A model generated the notes under the pieces. The model was not told where the DNA came from. It searched no databases and saw nothing but the letters and a program-made list of their open reading frames with translations. Below are positions 1 to 5,742 of a DNA stretch of 19,009 nucleotides, in pieces. The stretch covers positions 1 through 19,009 of the forward strand of contig VBJR01000264.1 of the NCBI GenBank assembly GCA_005880175.1. The letters run 5' to 3'. The number at the start of each line of letters is the position of its first letter. The first letter of the stretch is position 1. A program made the translations under genes and the position numbers. Source of the DNA: Chloroflexota bacterium. Its GTDB lineage: Bacteria; Chloroflexota; Dormibacteria; Dormibacterales; Dormibacteraceae.

Positions 1-110
1 ACTTCCTGGACTTCAACCCGAACCTGGAAGGCCACTGGCAGACGTTCGACCTGCGCTCGATCGCGTGGCCGGACCCGGCGGTGCTGGGCTTCATCGTCGC
101 GCCGACCTGA
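1..110 (+). CDS. 3' end of an unknown protein (partial)
   Basis: An open frame enters from the left edge (first full codon at 3) and stops with TGA at 108-110, giving a 35-residue C-terminus that ends in a hydrophobic stretch (VLGFIVAPT). Codons end almost only in G or C, as in the real genes here, so this is very likely coding. Too little remains to name a family. It converges on the small leftward gene that ends three bases further on. Confidence 0.6.
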   Translation, partial: FLDFNPNLEGHWQTFDLRSIAWPDPAVLGFIVAPT

Positions 111-113
111 GCC

Positions 114-251
114 TCACTCCTCGGTCTCCGGGGGCTCGCAGTGCTTGCCGTTCGGGGAAGGCGGCTCGAGCAGCAGCCGCATCCTGTACGTCCGTCCCTC
201 GACGAACGGTTGATCGTCGAGGGACTCGATGATGATGTCGCCGCCATTCAT
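114..251 (-). CDS. 45-aa small acidic hypothetical protein
   Basis: ATG at 251-249 opens a 45-residue frame ending with TGA at 116-114, three bases from the end of the convergent gene on the other strand. The product begins MNGGDIIIESLDDQPF, has a basic centre (GRTYRMRLLL) and ends in a Pro/Glu-rich tail with one cysteine (KHCEPPETEE). Third codon positions are strongly G/C, which supports real coding. No other start lies upstream in frame. The ATG overlaps, as ATGA, the stop of a 7-codon upstream frame (MHHPTTT) that has the better purine-rich leader (GAGAG), so translation may be coupled. No family is recognised; a RiPP precursor or small regulator is possible but unproven. Confidence 0.5.
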   Translation of the reverse strand: MNGGDIIIESLDDQPFVEGRTYRMRLLLEPPSPNGKHCEPPETEE

Positions 252-362
252 GTCGTCGTGGGATGGTGCATGGTCGTTTCTCTCATGGGGTACGTCGAAT
301 GGTCAGCAGACACCTTTGAGACGGTCAGGATACGCCGGCGGGGGGGCGGCGGCTCGAAATGT

Positions 363-418
363 GAGTTGACTTCGGTTGACACTGCACATCTTGTGCGGGT
401 TTTTCCTTCGGTCAACTC
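363..418. promoter_or_regulatory. Nested concentric palindromes upstream of the RHH gene
   Basis: GAGTTGAC (363-370) pairs with GTCAACTC (411-418). Inside lies GCACA-TCT-TGTGC (384-396). The two dyads share nearly the same centre (about 390). A further TTGACA lies at 376-381. This could be a compound operator for the adjacent DNA-binding protein, or a hairpin if transcribed. Confidence 0.45.
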
Positions 419-431
419 GGGTCCACTGAAG

Positions 432-451
432 TAGGCTGTACCTTTGGGGTA
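432..451 (+). promoter_or_regulatory. TAGGCT -10 box with TACC-N5-GGTA dyad over the start region
   Basis: TAGGCT (432-437) matches the actinobacterial -10 consensus; the -35 is weak (CGGTCA at 409-414, 17-bp spacer). The expected transcription start, near 444, falls inside the dyad TACC (439-442) / GGTA (448-451), a typical place for a repressor site. The same arm sequence recurs upstream of the TIR gene. Confidence 0.4.
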
Positions 452-546
452 TGCATGGTGATCTGGGTGGGGCCTTTGGACCTCAAGCGGATAGCGACAC
501 GAGGGGAAGCGCGGAGACGAGGCGAAGGGAGGAGGCGGGCGGGGGG

Positions 547-825
547 ATGGTCAAGTTCAACGTGAAGCTGTCGGACAGCACTTATCGCGACATGAGCGCG
601 CTGGCGGACTTGACGGATGGAACGATGGCTGACGTCTTTCGAGAGGCGCTCAGCATTTTCGCCTGGCTGGCGAAGGAGTACCGGCAGGGCAACCGGCTGA
701 TGATCAAGCGCGGTGACGAGCTCACCGAGCTGCTGATCCCCAGCCTGGCGCGAACCGCGGAGGAGGAGCCCGCCGAGGGCGCCGCCCCGCCGAGGCGGCG
801 GCGGCCCAACGCCTCGCGGGAGTAG
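547..825 (+). CDS. Ribbon-helix-helix (CopG/Arc-type) DNA-binding protein
   Basis: A 92-aa protein. Residues 2-10 (VKFNVKLSD) form the basic/hydrophobic beta strand typical of RHH proteins. Two helices follow (about residues 11-22 and 26-48), with the usual turn (TDGTMADVFREAL), then a charged Pro/Arg-rich tail. RHH proteins dimerise and insert the paired strand into the major groove, often repressing their own promoter. ATG 547 is preferred over the upstream ATG at 451 because GGGAGGAGG lies at 527-535 and the intervening 32 residues look like translated leader (Gly/Arg-rich, no homology signal). The nested dyad at 363-418 and the TACC/GGTA dyad at 439-451 are candidate operators. It could be an antitoxin-like partner, but no toxin is adjacent; the next gene is the TIR protein. 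Confidence 0.7.
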   Translation: MVKFNVKLSDSTYRDMSALADLTDGTMADVFREALSIFAWLAKEYRQGNRLMIKRGDELTELLIPSLARTAEEEPAEGAAPPRRRRPNASRE

Positions 826-920
826 TCGCTCCCGGCACGGTCCCGGATCCCGGTCGTCGTGGGGAGACCCGCGTGGCCTCGCGGTCCCTTCATTTCCGGC
901 GACGGTAGCACCACGCGCCT

Positions 921-937
921 GGACAACGCACGGACAA
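921..937. promoter_or_regulatory. Direct repeat GGACAA-N5-GGACAA (11-bp period)
   Basis: GGACAA at 921-926 and 932-937 lie one helical turn apart. On the minus strand this reads TTGTCC-N5-TTGTCC, the same pattern as the TGTCC-N6-TGTCC pairs at 2564-2579 and 7654-7669. Period-11 direct repeats suit OmpR-class regulators. Confidence 0.35.
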
Positions 938-981
938 TTCATGGGATCTTCTTCATGGCACAGTTATGAAATAAAAATGGC

Positions 982-1032
982 ATGATTCCGACTTGCCGCC
1001 ACTTGAAGGAGTCACGAGCGATGCGGACCTGA
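982..1032 (+). CDS. Possible 16-aa upstream ORF
   Basis: ATG 982 to TGA 1030-1032 encodes MIPTCRHLKESRAMRT. Its stop overlaps the start of the next short frame as TGATG. A GAAGGAG at 1004-1010 could serve an internal in-frame ATG at 1021 (product MRT). It may act only as a translational leader, or be chance; the length gives no statistical support. Confidence 0.2.
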   Translation: MIPTCRHLKESRAMRT

Positions 1033-1130
1033 TGTCCATTGGGGTACGTTGTACCTCTATGAGCACTAATCGGTACCCGAGAATGGAATTTCACGTGGGA
1101 CCCGCGTCGCTTCCAGTGGGGCGGCAGTGA
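1032..1130 (+). CDS. Possible 32-aa leader ORF coupled to the TIR gene
   Basis: ATG 1032 to TGA 1128-1130 encodes 32 residues beginning MSIGVRCTSM. Its stop overlaps the GTG start of the TIR gene as GTGA, the same geometry used between the confident operon genes in this window. Internal ATGs at 1059 and 1083 share the frame. No family is recognised. The GGTAC palindromes lie inside it, so it may instead be untranslated control DNA. Confidence 0.25.
   Translation: MSIGVRCTSMSTNRYPRMEFHVGPASLPVGRQ
1043..1077. promoter_or_regulatory. GGTAC/GTACC palindromes upstream of the TIR gene
   Basis: GGTAC-GTT-GTACC (1043-1055) is a perfect 5-bp-arm dyad and GGTACC follows at 1072-1077. The TACC-N5-GGTA dyad at 439-451 uses the same arms in inverted order. 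The RHH protein encoded between them is the natural candidate to bind, which is an inference. Confidence 0.35.
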
Positions 1131-2491
1131 TCCCCGCCTACTTCGGCCACAGCTGGTCGTCGGAGGACCGGGCGATCAACCGCTACATCCTCCAGCTGTG
1201 CTGGGAGGCGGGGCTGGCGCTCACCGTGGACCCGAAGTCGCGGCGCAATCTCTGCATCACGTACCTCGAGCTGATGATGCGGTACAGCTCGTGCTTCATC
1301 GCCGTGGCGCCGCACCGCCCCTGGGAGGAGCACTTCCGCACCTCTCCATACGTCGTCTTCGAGCACCAGCTGGCGGTGCGGGCGCGAAAGCCCAGCCTGG
1401 TGATCGCGGAGTCGAACGTCGCGCGGCGGTCCTTCCCGCAGTCACCGCACGTCGTCTTCCATCGCCACGATCTCCGCAGCGCCGAGCTGCGGCAGCACGT
1501 GGAGCGGCTCGCCGAGCTCAGCCGCACGCAGCCGGCGAGCACCGACCGGCTGGTCGGCTCGGTGGGCCTGGTCCTGCCCCGGACCGGCGCGTACGCCACC
1601 GCGAGAGAGGCGGTCCGCACCATGCTGGAGGCCGCCGGATACGACGTCGCCGACCTGCACGTGCGGCCCGATCGGGCCATCTCGCTGCCGAGCGTCGAGG
1701 CACACGACTTCCTCGTGATCGACATCGACGCGAGGGAGACCCCGGGGTGGCTCCATCCGGAGCTCCACGGCCGCTTCGTGCCCATGGTCAGGCTCGCGCA
1801 CCGGCAGCCTGGCAGGACGGAGCCGGCTCCCGTCCCCGCCATCCTGAACGAGGAGTCGGTCCGGCGAGCGCTCGGCATCGACAAGTGGATGATCCGCTGG
1901 ACCACGGTCGACGAGCTGGTCGCCGCGTTCCAGCCCGTGGTGGACAAGCTCCAGCGGCCCCGACAGCAGTTCCGAAGCATGGACGAGGGCGTGCGGTACA
2001 TCCAGAGCCTGGGCAGGTCGGCGCACGGACCCGTGTTCATCAGCAACGCCGACTCCGAGAACGAGCTCGCGCGGCGCCTCTGCCGTGCGCTCGACCTCAA
2101 CAACATCCCCTACATCCACTACTACTTCAAGAACCCGATCCCGATGGGGACGGAGTGGCGTGAGCAGCTCTGGGACCTGGTGAGGTCCTCCCGGCTGTTC
2201 GTCCCCCTGATCACAGAGCAGTACTGGAGGAAGTCGCTCTGCCAGGAGGAGTACCGCATCGCCGAGCGAGATCGGCTCCATATCTATCCGTGCTTTCTCA
2301 GCGCCGATCCGGGGACGCGGGGACCGGCCGGCCGTCTGCAAGGGGAATGGCTCGCCGACCTGTCCGTGGATGAGCGGGTCTATCGGATCGTCGCCTCGAT
2401 CGACGCGTATCTCACGCACCAACGGGGCCGGCGCCGTTCGGCGGCGAGCCTCAACGTGGTCCCGCCTCAGCGGAACCACCAGCTGAACTAG
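1127..2491 (+). CDS. TIR-domain protein with additional N-terminal TIR-like and Rossmann-like segments
   Basis: A 454-aa soluble protein. Residues 302-395 form a TIR domain: VFISNADSENELARRL, a helix, GTEWREQLWDLVRSSRLFVPLI, then SLCQEEYRIAE, in which E375 (CxxE) fits the catalytic glutamate of TIR NADases. Residues 1-95 look like a divergent TIR: AYFGHSWSSED, a strand near CFIAVAP, and SPYVVFEHQLA with E79 at the matching place. Residues 145-225 form another alpha/beta unit (GLVLPRTGAYATAREAV, FLVIDID). Bacterial TIR proteins degrade NAD+ or make signalling nucleotides, commonly in antiphage defence. The GTG start is the only in-frame start after the TAA at 1067-1069, and the first strand follows directly. 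The gene stands alone downstream of the RHH gene. Domain identity is fairly sure for the C-terminus; the defence role is inferred. Confidence 0.75.
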   Translation: MIPAYFGHSWSSEDRAINRYILQLCWEAGLALTVDPKSRRNLCITYLELMMRYSSCFIAVAPHRPWEEHFRTSPYVVFEHQLAVRARKPSLVIAESNVARRSFPQSPHVVFHRHDLRSAELRQHVERLAELSRTQPASTDRLVGSVGLVLPRTGAYATAREAVRTMLEAAGYDVADLHVRPDRAISLPSVEAHDFLVIDIDARETPGWLHPELHGRFVPMVRLAHRQPGRTEPAPVPAILNEESVRRALGIDKWMIRWTTVDELVAAFQPVVDKLQRPRQQFRSMDEGVRYIQSLGRSAHGPVFISNADSENELARRLCRALDLNNIPYIHYYFKNPIPMGTEWREQLWDLVRSSRLFVPLITEQYWRKSLCQEEYRIAERDRLHIYPCFLSADPGTRGPAGRLQGEWLADLSVDERVYRIVASIDAYLTHQRGRRRSAASLNVVPPQRNHQLN

Positions 2492-2563
2492 GGCAGCAGG
2501 TACGTGGAGCGGGCGGGCATCGCCAGGGAGGGCGCCGGACGAGGTGCGCCGCTCACCCCGGAG

Positions 2564-2579
2564 TGTCCGCCCGTTGTCC
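2564..2579 (+). promoter_or_regulatory. TGTCC-N6-TGTCC direct repeat
   Basis: TGTCC at 2564-2568 and 2575-2579, period 11, in the gap downstream of the TIR gene and just before a possible small gene. The same arrangement occurs at 7654-7669 and, inverted, at 921-937. Confidence 0.35.
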
Positions 2580-2607
2580 CAGAACACAGTGATAGTGTCG
2601 GTGCAGC

Positions 2608-2799
2608 ATGAAGCGACCGCCGATCGTGCCGAATATCGAGAGCCGCTCCACGACGGCCACGAACGATGGCTGTCAGTCAACCACGCACGACGCTCACCGG
2701 GCGGTGCCTCCGCGCCAGCGCCGCATCGTTCGACTGGTCGTCGGACGCCGCCTGGCGATCGAGGTCGCGTATCAGGAGCCGCGTCTGCCCACTGGCTAG
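2608..2799 (+). CDS. Possible 63-aa hypothetical protein
   Basis: ATG 2608 to TAG 2797-2799. The product starts MKRPPIVPNIESRS and has a basic middle (RQRRIVRLVVGRRLAIEVAY) that could form a strand-helix unit. About 78% of third positions are G/C, above background but below the confident genes. There is no ribosome binding site. A TAGTGT at 2593-2598, ten bases before the ATG, would allow a leaderless transcript. No family is recognised. An overlapping frame (2544-2861) is also open and looks worse. It may be a small gene or a decayed remnant. Confidence 0.3.
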   Translation: MKRPPIVPNIESRSTTATNDGCQSTTHDAHRAVPPRQRRIVRLVVGRRLAIEVAYQEPRLPTG

Positions 2800-2822
2800 T
2801 GCCTCGCGACGACCGGGGGCAA

Positions 2823-2868
2823 TTGTCATATTTGACGTTGCAATCATCTATCGATCGCTAGATACTAT
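2823..2868 (+). promoter_or_regulatory. AT-rich promoter-like segment with an 18-bp palindrome
   Basis: The segment is locally poor in G+C. ATCTATCGATCGCTAGAT (2846-2863) is an imperfect palindrome with only one mismatched pair. TTGTCA (2823-2828), TTGACG (2832-2837) and TTGCAA (2838-2843) resemble -35 boxes, and TACTAT (2863-2868) resembles a -10; the TTGCAA-TACTAT spacer is 19 bp. It lies upstream of the micropeptide and the XRE-TPR gene, so the palindrome is a plausible operator for that regulator. Confidence 0.4.
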
Positions 2869-2923
2869 TGCGGTTCTTCGGAACGACGGGCCTCGTCCAT
2901 CGGTTTGAACCCGGGAGGTTCCC

Positions 2924-3016
2924 GTGCGTGCAATGGCTTCGGCGCTGTTAGTGACGCTCCTGTCCGCCGTGGTTGTCCTTCCTACGGGCATCATCCACGG
3001 CTGGATCGGACCGTAG
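2924..3016 (+). CDS. 30-aa hydrophobic micropeptide (signal-peptide-like)
   Basis: GTG 2924 (or in-frame ATG 2933) to TAG 3014-3016. GGGAGG at 2913-2918 gives a well-placed ribosome binding site. The peptide has one arginine at the front, a hydrophobic core (ALLVTLLSAVVV), a helix breaker (LPTG) and a short tail, IIHGWIGP. It therefore looks like an export signal with a tiny mature part, or a single-span membrane peptide. It ends 49 bp before the XRE-TPR regulator and shares its upstream promoter region. In Firmicutes, TPR regulators of the RRNPP class are paired with small exported peptides, so a peptide-receptor pairing is conceivable. This is inference; a leader peptide or chance ORF cannot be excluded. 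Confidence 0.4.
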   Translation: MRAMASALLVTLLSAVVVLPTGIIHGWIGP

Positions 3017-3065
3017 CGGAAGGCCGGCCAGTGCGCCCCCGCGGCCGACCTGAATGTGAGAAGCT

Positions 3066-4279
3066 TTGTTGATCGCGCAACGTTCGCCACGTCCGCGGGG
3101 GCGCTACACCGGGGTGGATGCGGATCCCGAGGCGATCCGTCGAGCCCGGAAGGAGGCGGGACTGAGCCAGGCTCAGCTCGGCGCGCCGCTCCTGACGAAG
3201 CAGGCGGTCCAGTCGATCGAGTCTGGACGCGTCCATCCGTCCCACCGGAGCCTGAGCCATATCGCCGAACGGCTCGGCGTCTCCATGGAGGTCCTGCTGC
3301 GCGAGGGCGCGACCCGGGCCGACGGTCGCATCCGCGAGCTGCAGCGTCTCTATGAAGAGCACCGCTACACGGATGTGCTGGCACAGGCCGAGGCCATCTT
3401 GCGGACCGATGTCTTCGACACGAGGCGCCGTGCCGGCGCGCACTACTATTCCGGCCTCGCCCACTATCGACTGAGCGTGTGGCCGGAGGCGGTCGAGCAG
3501 CTGATACAGGCGCGTGAGTGCGCCACGGCCGTTCCCGACCCGTGGCTCGTCGCGGAGACGTTCGACGTGGAGGCGGCCGCCCGTCACGAGCTCGGCGATC
3601 CGTCCGCCGCGGAGCTGGCCCGGGAGGCGCTTCGCCGGTACCGCGGACTGGAGCGGCGGCGAGCTGACGTCGAAGCCCGGATGCTGGAGAACCTGGGCAG
3701 GATCCTGTACCGGCGCGGTGAGTACGAGGCCGCTGAGCGCTACTACGACGAAGCCCTGGACGTCATGGGCGCGGTCAGGGCGCTGGACAGCGTGGGCCGC
3801 ATCTATCACGGACTGGCCGGTGCCAGGAGGCGGGCGGGTGACCTCACCGGCGCCGCTGATCTCATGCGGACTGCGATCCAGCTGTACAAGGTCGAGCACG
3901 AGCTTCCGGACGGCGGAGAGGTCTCTCCGCACTGGACAGGTTCTCGAAGGCCGGCGTCCGGCAGCTGCGTCCCTACGTCCTGCACACCATCTCGCAGCTC
4001 CGTCAGAAGCAGAACGACATCGAGCGGGCATTCAGCAGCGCACAGGAGTCGGCCGAGCTCTCCCGGCAGCTCGACCTGCCGATTCCGCTCGCGGAGGCGC
4101 TGCAGCAGCTCGGCGACCTCGAGAACGCGGCAGGCCACGCTCGGCGCGCCGATGCTCACTATCGAGAGGCGATCCAGGTCCTTCGCGCCGCCGACCTGTC
4201 AGAGCGGGCCGTCGAGCTCGAGCTGGTACACCAGAAGGTGCGACGACTTCGTCGCGCCGGGCAATCCGAGCCAGCCTGA
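3066..4279 (+). pseudogene. XRE-HTH/TPR transcriptional regulator, frameshifted
   Basis: The reading frame from TTG 3066 (alternative GTG 3114) encodes an XRE helix-turn-helix at about residues 22-78 (AIRRARKEAGLSQAQLG, then TKQAVQSIESG). TPR-like helices follow from about residue 90 (RRRGEYEAAERYYDEALDVMG, AGDLTGAADLMRTAIQLYK). After VEHE, near 3905-3925, this frame turns into Ser/Arg-rich nonsense and runs on to 4337. The sensible sequence continues in another frame: LDRFSKAGVRQLRPYVLHTI, AFSSAQESAELSRQLDLP, HYREAIQVLRAADLSERAVE, stopping with TGA at 4277-4279. In this family I would expect roughly 30 residues between the two halves, so a small internal deletion with a frameshift is likely. 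TPR regulators of this kind bind peptides or proteins. A truncated HTH protein might still be made. Confidence 0.65.
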
Positions 4280-4293
4280 CGCGCGGGACGACG

Positions 4294-4307
4294 CCTCGCG
4301 TACGAGG
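4294..4307. terminator. Weak hairpin between convergent genes
   Basis: CCTCG-CGTA-CGAGG forms a 5-bp stem with a 4-nt loop in the gap between the XRE-TPR remnant and the leftward kinase-like gene. There is no T-run, so terminator activity is uncertain. Confidence 0.2.
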
Positions 4308-4359
4308 AGCTGCGCTGATTGGCTACCGGCGTCGTGATACGCGTCGAGCAGCCAGCCCC

Positions 4360-5739
4360 TCAGCGGAACAGCGAGTCCAGGGCCGGGGTGAGCGCGTACC
4401 AGCCGTGCCGGAACGGCTCCAGCACGGTCAGCACCGGCTCGGTGACGTCGCCCGCGGGCGGCCGGTACACCACCACGTCGTCCGCCACCGACAGCTCGCC
4501 GCCCAGCTCCGCCAGCAGGTAGGCCGCCACCCGCGGGTCCGGGTACACCGCCGCGCCCCCGACATCCGGGGCCGCGATCCCCACCGCCGCGCACGCGACC
4601 GGGAACAGCGACGCCCACGTGCCCGCGTCGAACGTCGGCCAGTCGTCGCCCGCGGCCCTGGCCAGGACCACCGTCAGGGCATGGACCCGGGTTGCGTGTG
4701 GCTCCGGCGCGGCCCACAGCGCCCGCTCGTGGTCCAGCCCCCGCAGCACGTCCCGAACGCGGTGGCTGCCCGTCTCGGGCGGCAGCGCGGCCCACGTCCG
4801 GCCGCCCGTGCGCCGGGCGCACAGGAGCTCGCTGCTGACGATCGCGCCCGGCTCCGCCGCCGCCGTCACCAGCAGCTCCTGGAGCTCGCCCTCGATCGCC
4901 GACCGCTCCTCCGCCCCCACGTGGACGGTCTCCTGGTCCCAGCTCTGCGTCCGCCGCCGCAGCCGGCCGCCGTCGAAGCAGGCCAGCGGCACCGTCAGCA
5001 TCCGCGAGCCGATCGACAGGCACGCGCCCTCCATCCCGTCGCCCGTCCGGCCCGGAGGCAGCGCCGCGCCGCCGAGCGCGTCGGCGGCCATCCGCACGTA
5101 GCCCCAGCCCCACCGCGTCCGCCGCCGCTGGTGGCGCGCGGTCCGCACCGCCACGTCGGCGGGGTTCTCGGTCGGCCACTCCACGTAGAAGCTGGGCCCG
5201 CTCGCGACCCGCAGCCGGATCGAGTCCAGCCGGCGGGTCTCCGCCGCGTCCGCGAACTCGTGCGCGCTCGCGTTGGCCGCGAACTGGACGAGGACCAGCG
5301 CGACCGTGGCCGGGGCGGGCACGGGACCGGGCCGCTCCTCGGGCACGATCTCGACCGTCAGGCTCGGCGCCCGCGTCCGGACCGACGCCGCCGCGTACTC
5401 CAGCACGTCCGATGTCGTGCCCACGTCCCGGTCGTCGAGCGGACGCCCCGAGACCAGCTCCAGGCCCGCCAGCAGGACGGCCGTGCGCAGCGCAGCGCCA
5501 TGGTCCATCGCCGGCACCGCCTCCCGGATGGTCCGCAGCAGCTCCGCCATCAGCGCCTCCAGCTCCGGCGCGGTCGGCGACGCTGCCCCGACCACCAGGT
5601 GGCCGGCACCCGTGAAGAAGGAGACGCTGCCGGGCAGCGGGCCCCGCCACTCGGGCGTGGCCGCGACGAGCGATCCCGACAGGTCGAACAGCCCGGCCGG
5701 GAACGGCAGCTCGGCGATCTCGGCGGGGTCCAGGCGCAC
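4360..5739 (-). CDS. Soluble histidine-kinase-like ATPase
   Basis: 459 aa, GTG start at 5739, three bases after the stop of the upstream gene. Residues 17-45 (LFDLSGSLVAATPEW) resemble a PAS-type sensor start. Around residues 60-125 lies a helical pair with AMDHGAALRTAVLLAGL, where H80 could be a phospho-acceptor. The segment from about 128 to 253 resembles a GHKL ATPase: an N-box-like VQFAANASAHE (N156), then GWGYVRMAADALGG in the place of the G2 box, and a closing strand TVPL. A clear DxGxG G1 box is not visible, so nucleotide hydrolysis may be weak or lost. Residues 255-459 belong to no family I recognise. No TM segment or signal peptide is seen, so it should be cytoplasmic. Its place after a tandem response regulator supports a two-component role. 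Confidence 0.6.
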   Translation of the reverse strand: MRLDPAEIAELPFPAGLFDLSGSLVAATPEWRGPLPGSVSFFTGAGHLVVGAASPTAPELEALMAELLRTIREAVPAMDHGAALRTAVLLAGLELVSGRPLDDRDVGTTSDVLEYAAASVRTRAPSLTVEIVPEERPGPVPAPATVALVLVQFAANASAHEFADAAETRRLDSIRLRVASGPSFYVEWPTENPADVAVRTARHQRRRTRWGWGYVRMAADALGGAALPPGRTGDGMEGACLSIGSRMLTVPLACFDGGRLRRRTQSWDQETVHVGAEERSAIEGELQELLVTAAAEPGAIVSSELLCARRTGGRTWAALPPETGSHRVRDVLRGLDHERALWAAPEPHATRVHALTVVLARAAGDDWPTFDAGTWASLFPVACAAVGIAAPDVGGAAVYPDPRVAAYLLAELGGELSVADDVVVYRPPAGDVTEPVLTVLEPFRHGWYALTPALDSLFR

Positions 5740-5742
5740 CGA

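Larger units (their letters stand above)
826..1126. other. Intergenic region with AT-rich island and direct repeats
   Basis: No convincing large gene. Positions 936-990 are about 36% G+C (20 of 55 bases) against roughly 70% around them. TTCATGG occurs at 938-944 and 952-958, and ATGGCA at 955-960 and 977-982, 22 bp apart. The stretch also holds short overlapping frames and palindromes, entered separately. It most likely carries the TIR gene promoter and control sites; the low G+C could also mark an insertion boundary. Confidence 0.5.

Noticed and set aside
451..546. N-terminal extension of the RHH protein from ATG 451
   Set aside because: The added 32 residues are Gly/Arg-rich, the ATG lies only about seven bases after the expected transcription start, and a strong GGGAGGAGG precedes ATG 547.
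2544..2861. 105-codon plus frame after the TIR gene
   Set aside because: No RBS, no motif, and it overlaps the more plausible 63-aa frame and the AT-rich promoter segment.
2961..2978. Another pair of TGTCC sequences
   Set aside because: The period is 13 rather than 11, and both copies lie within the hydrophobic codons of the micropeptide.
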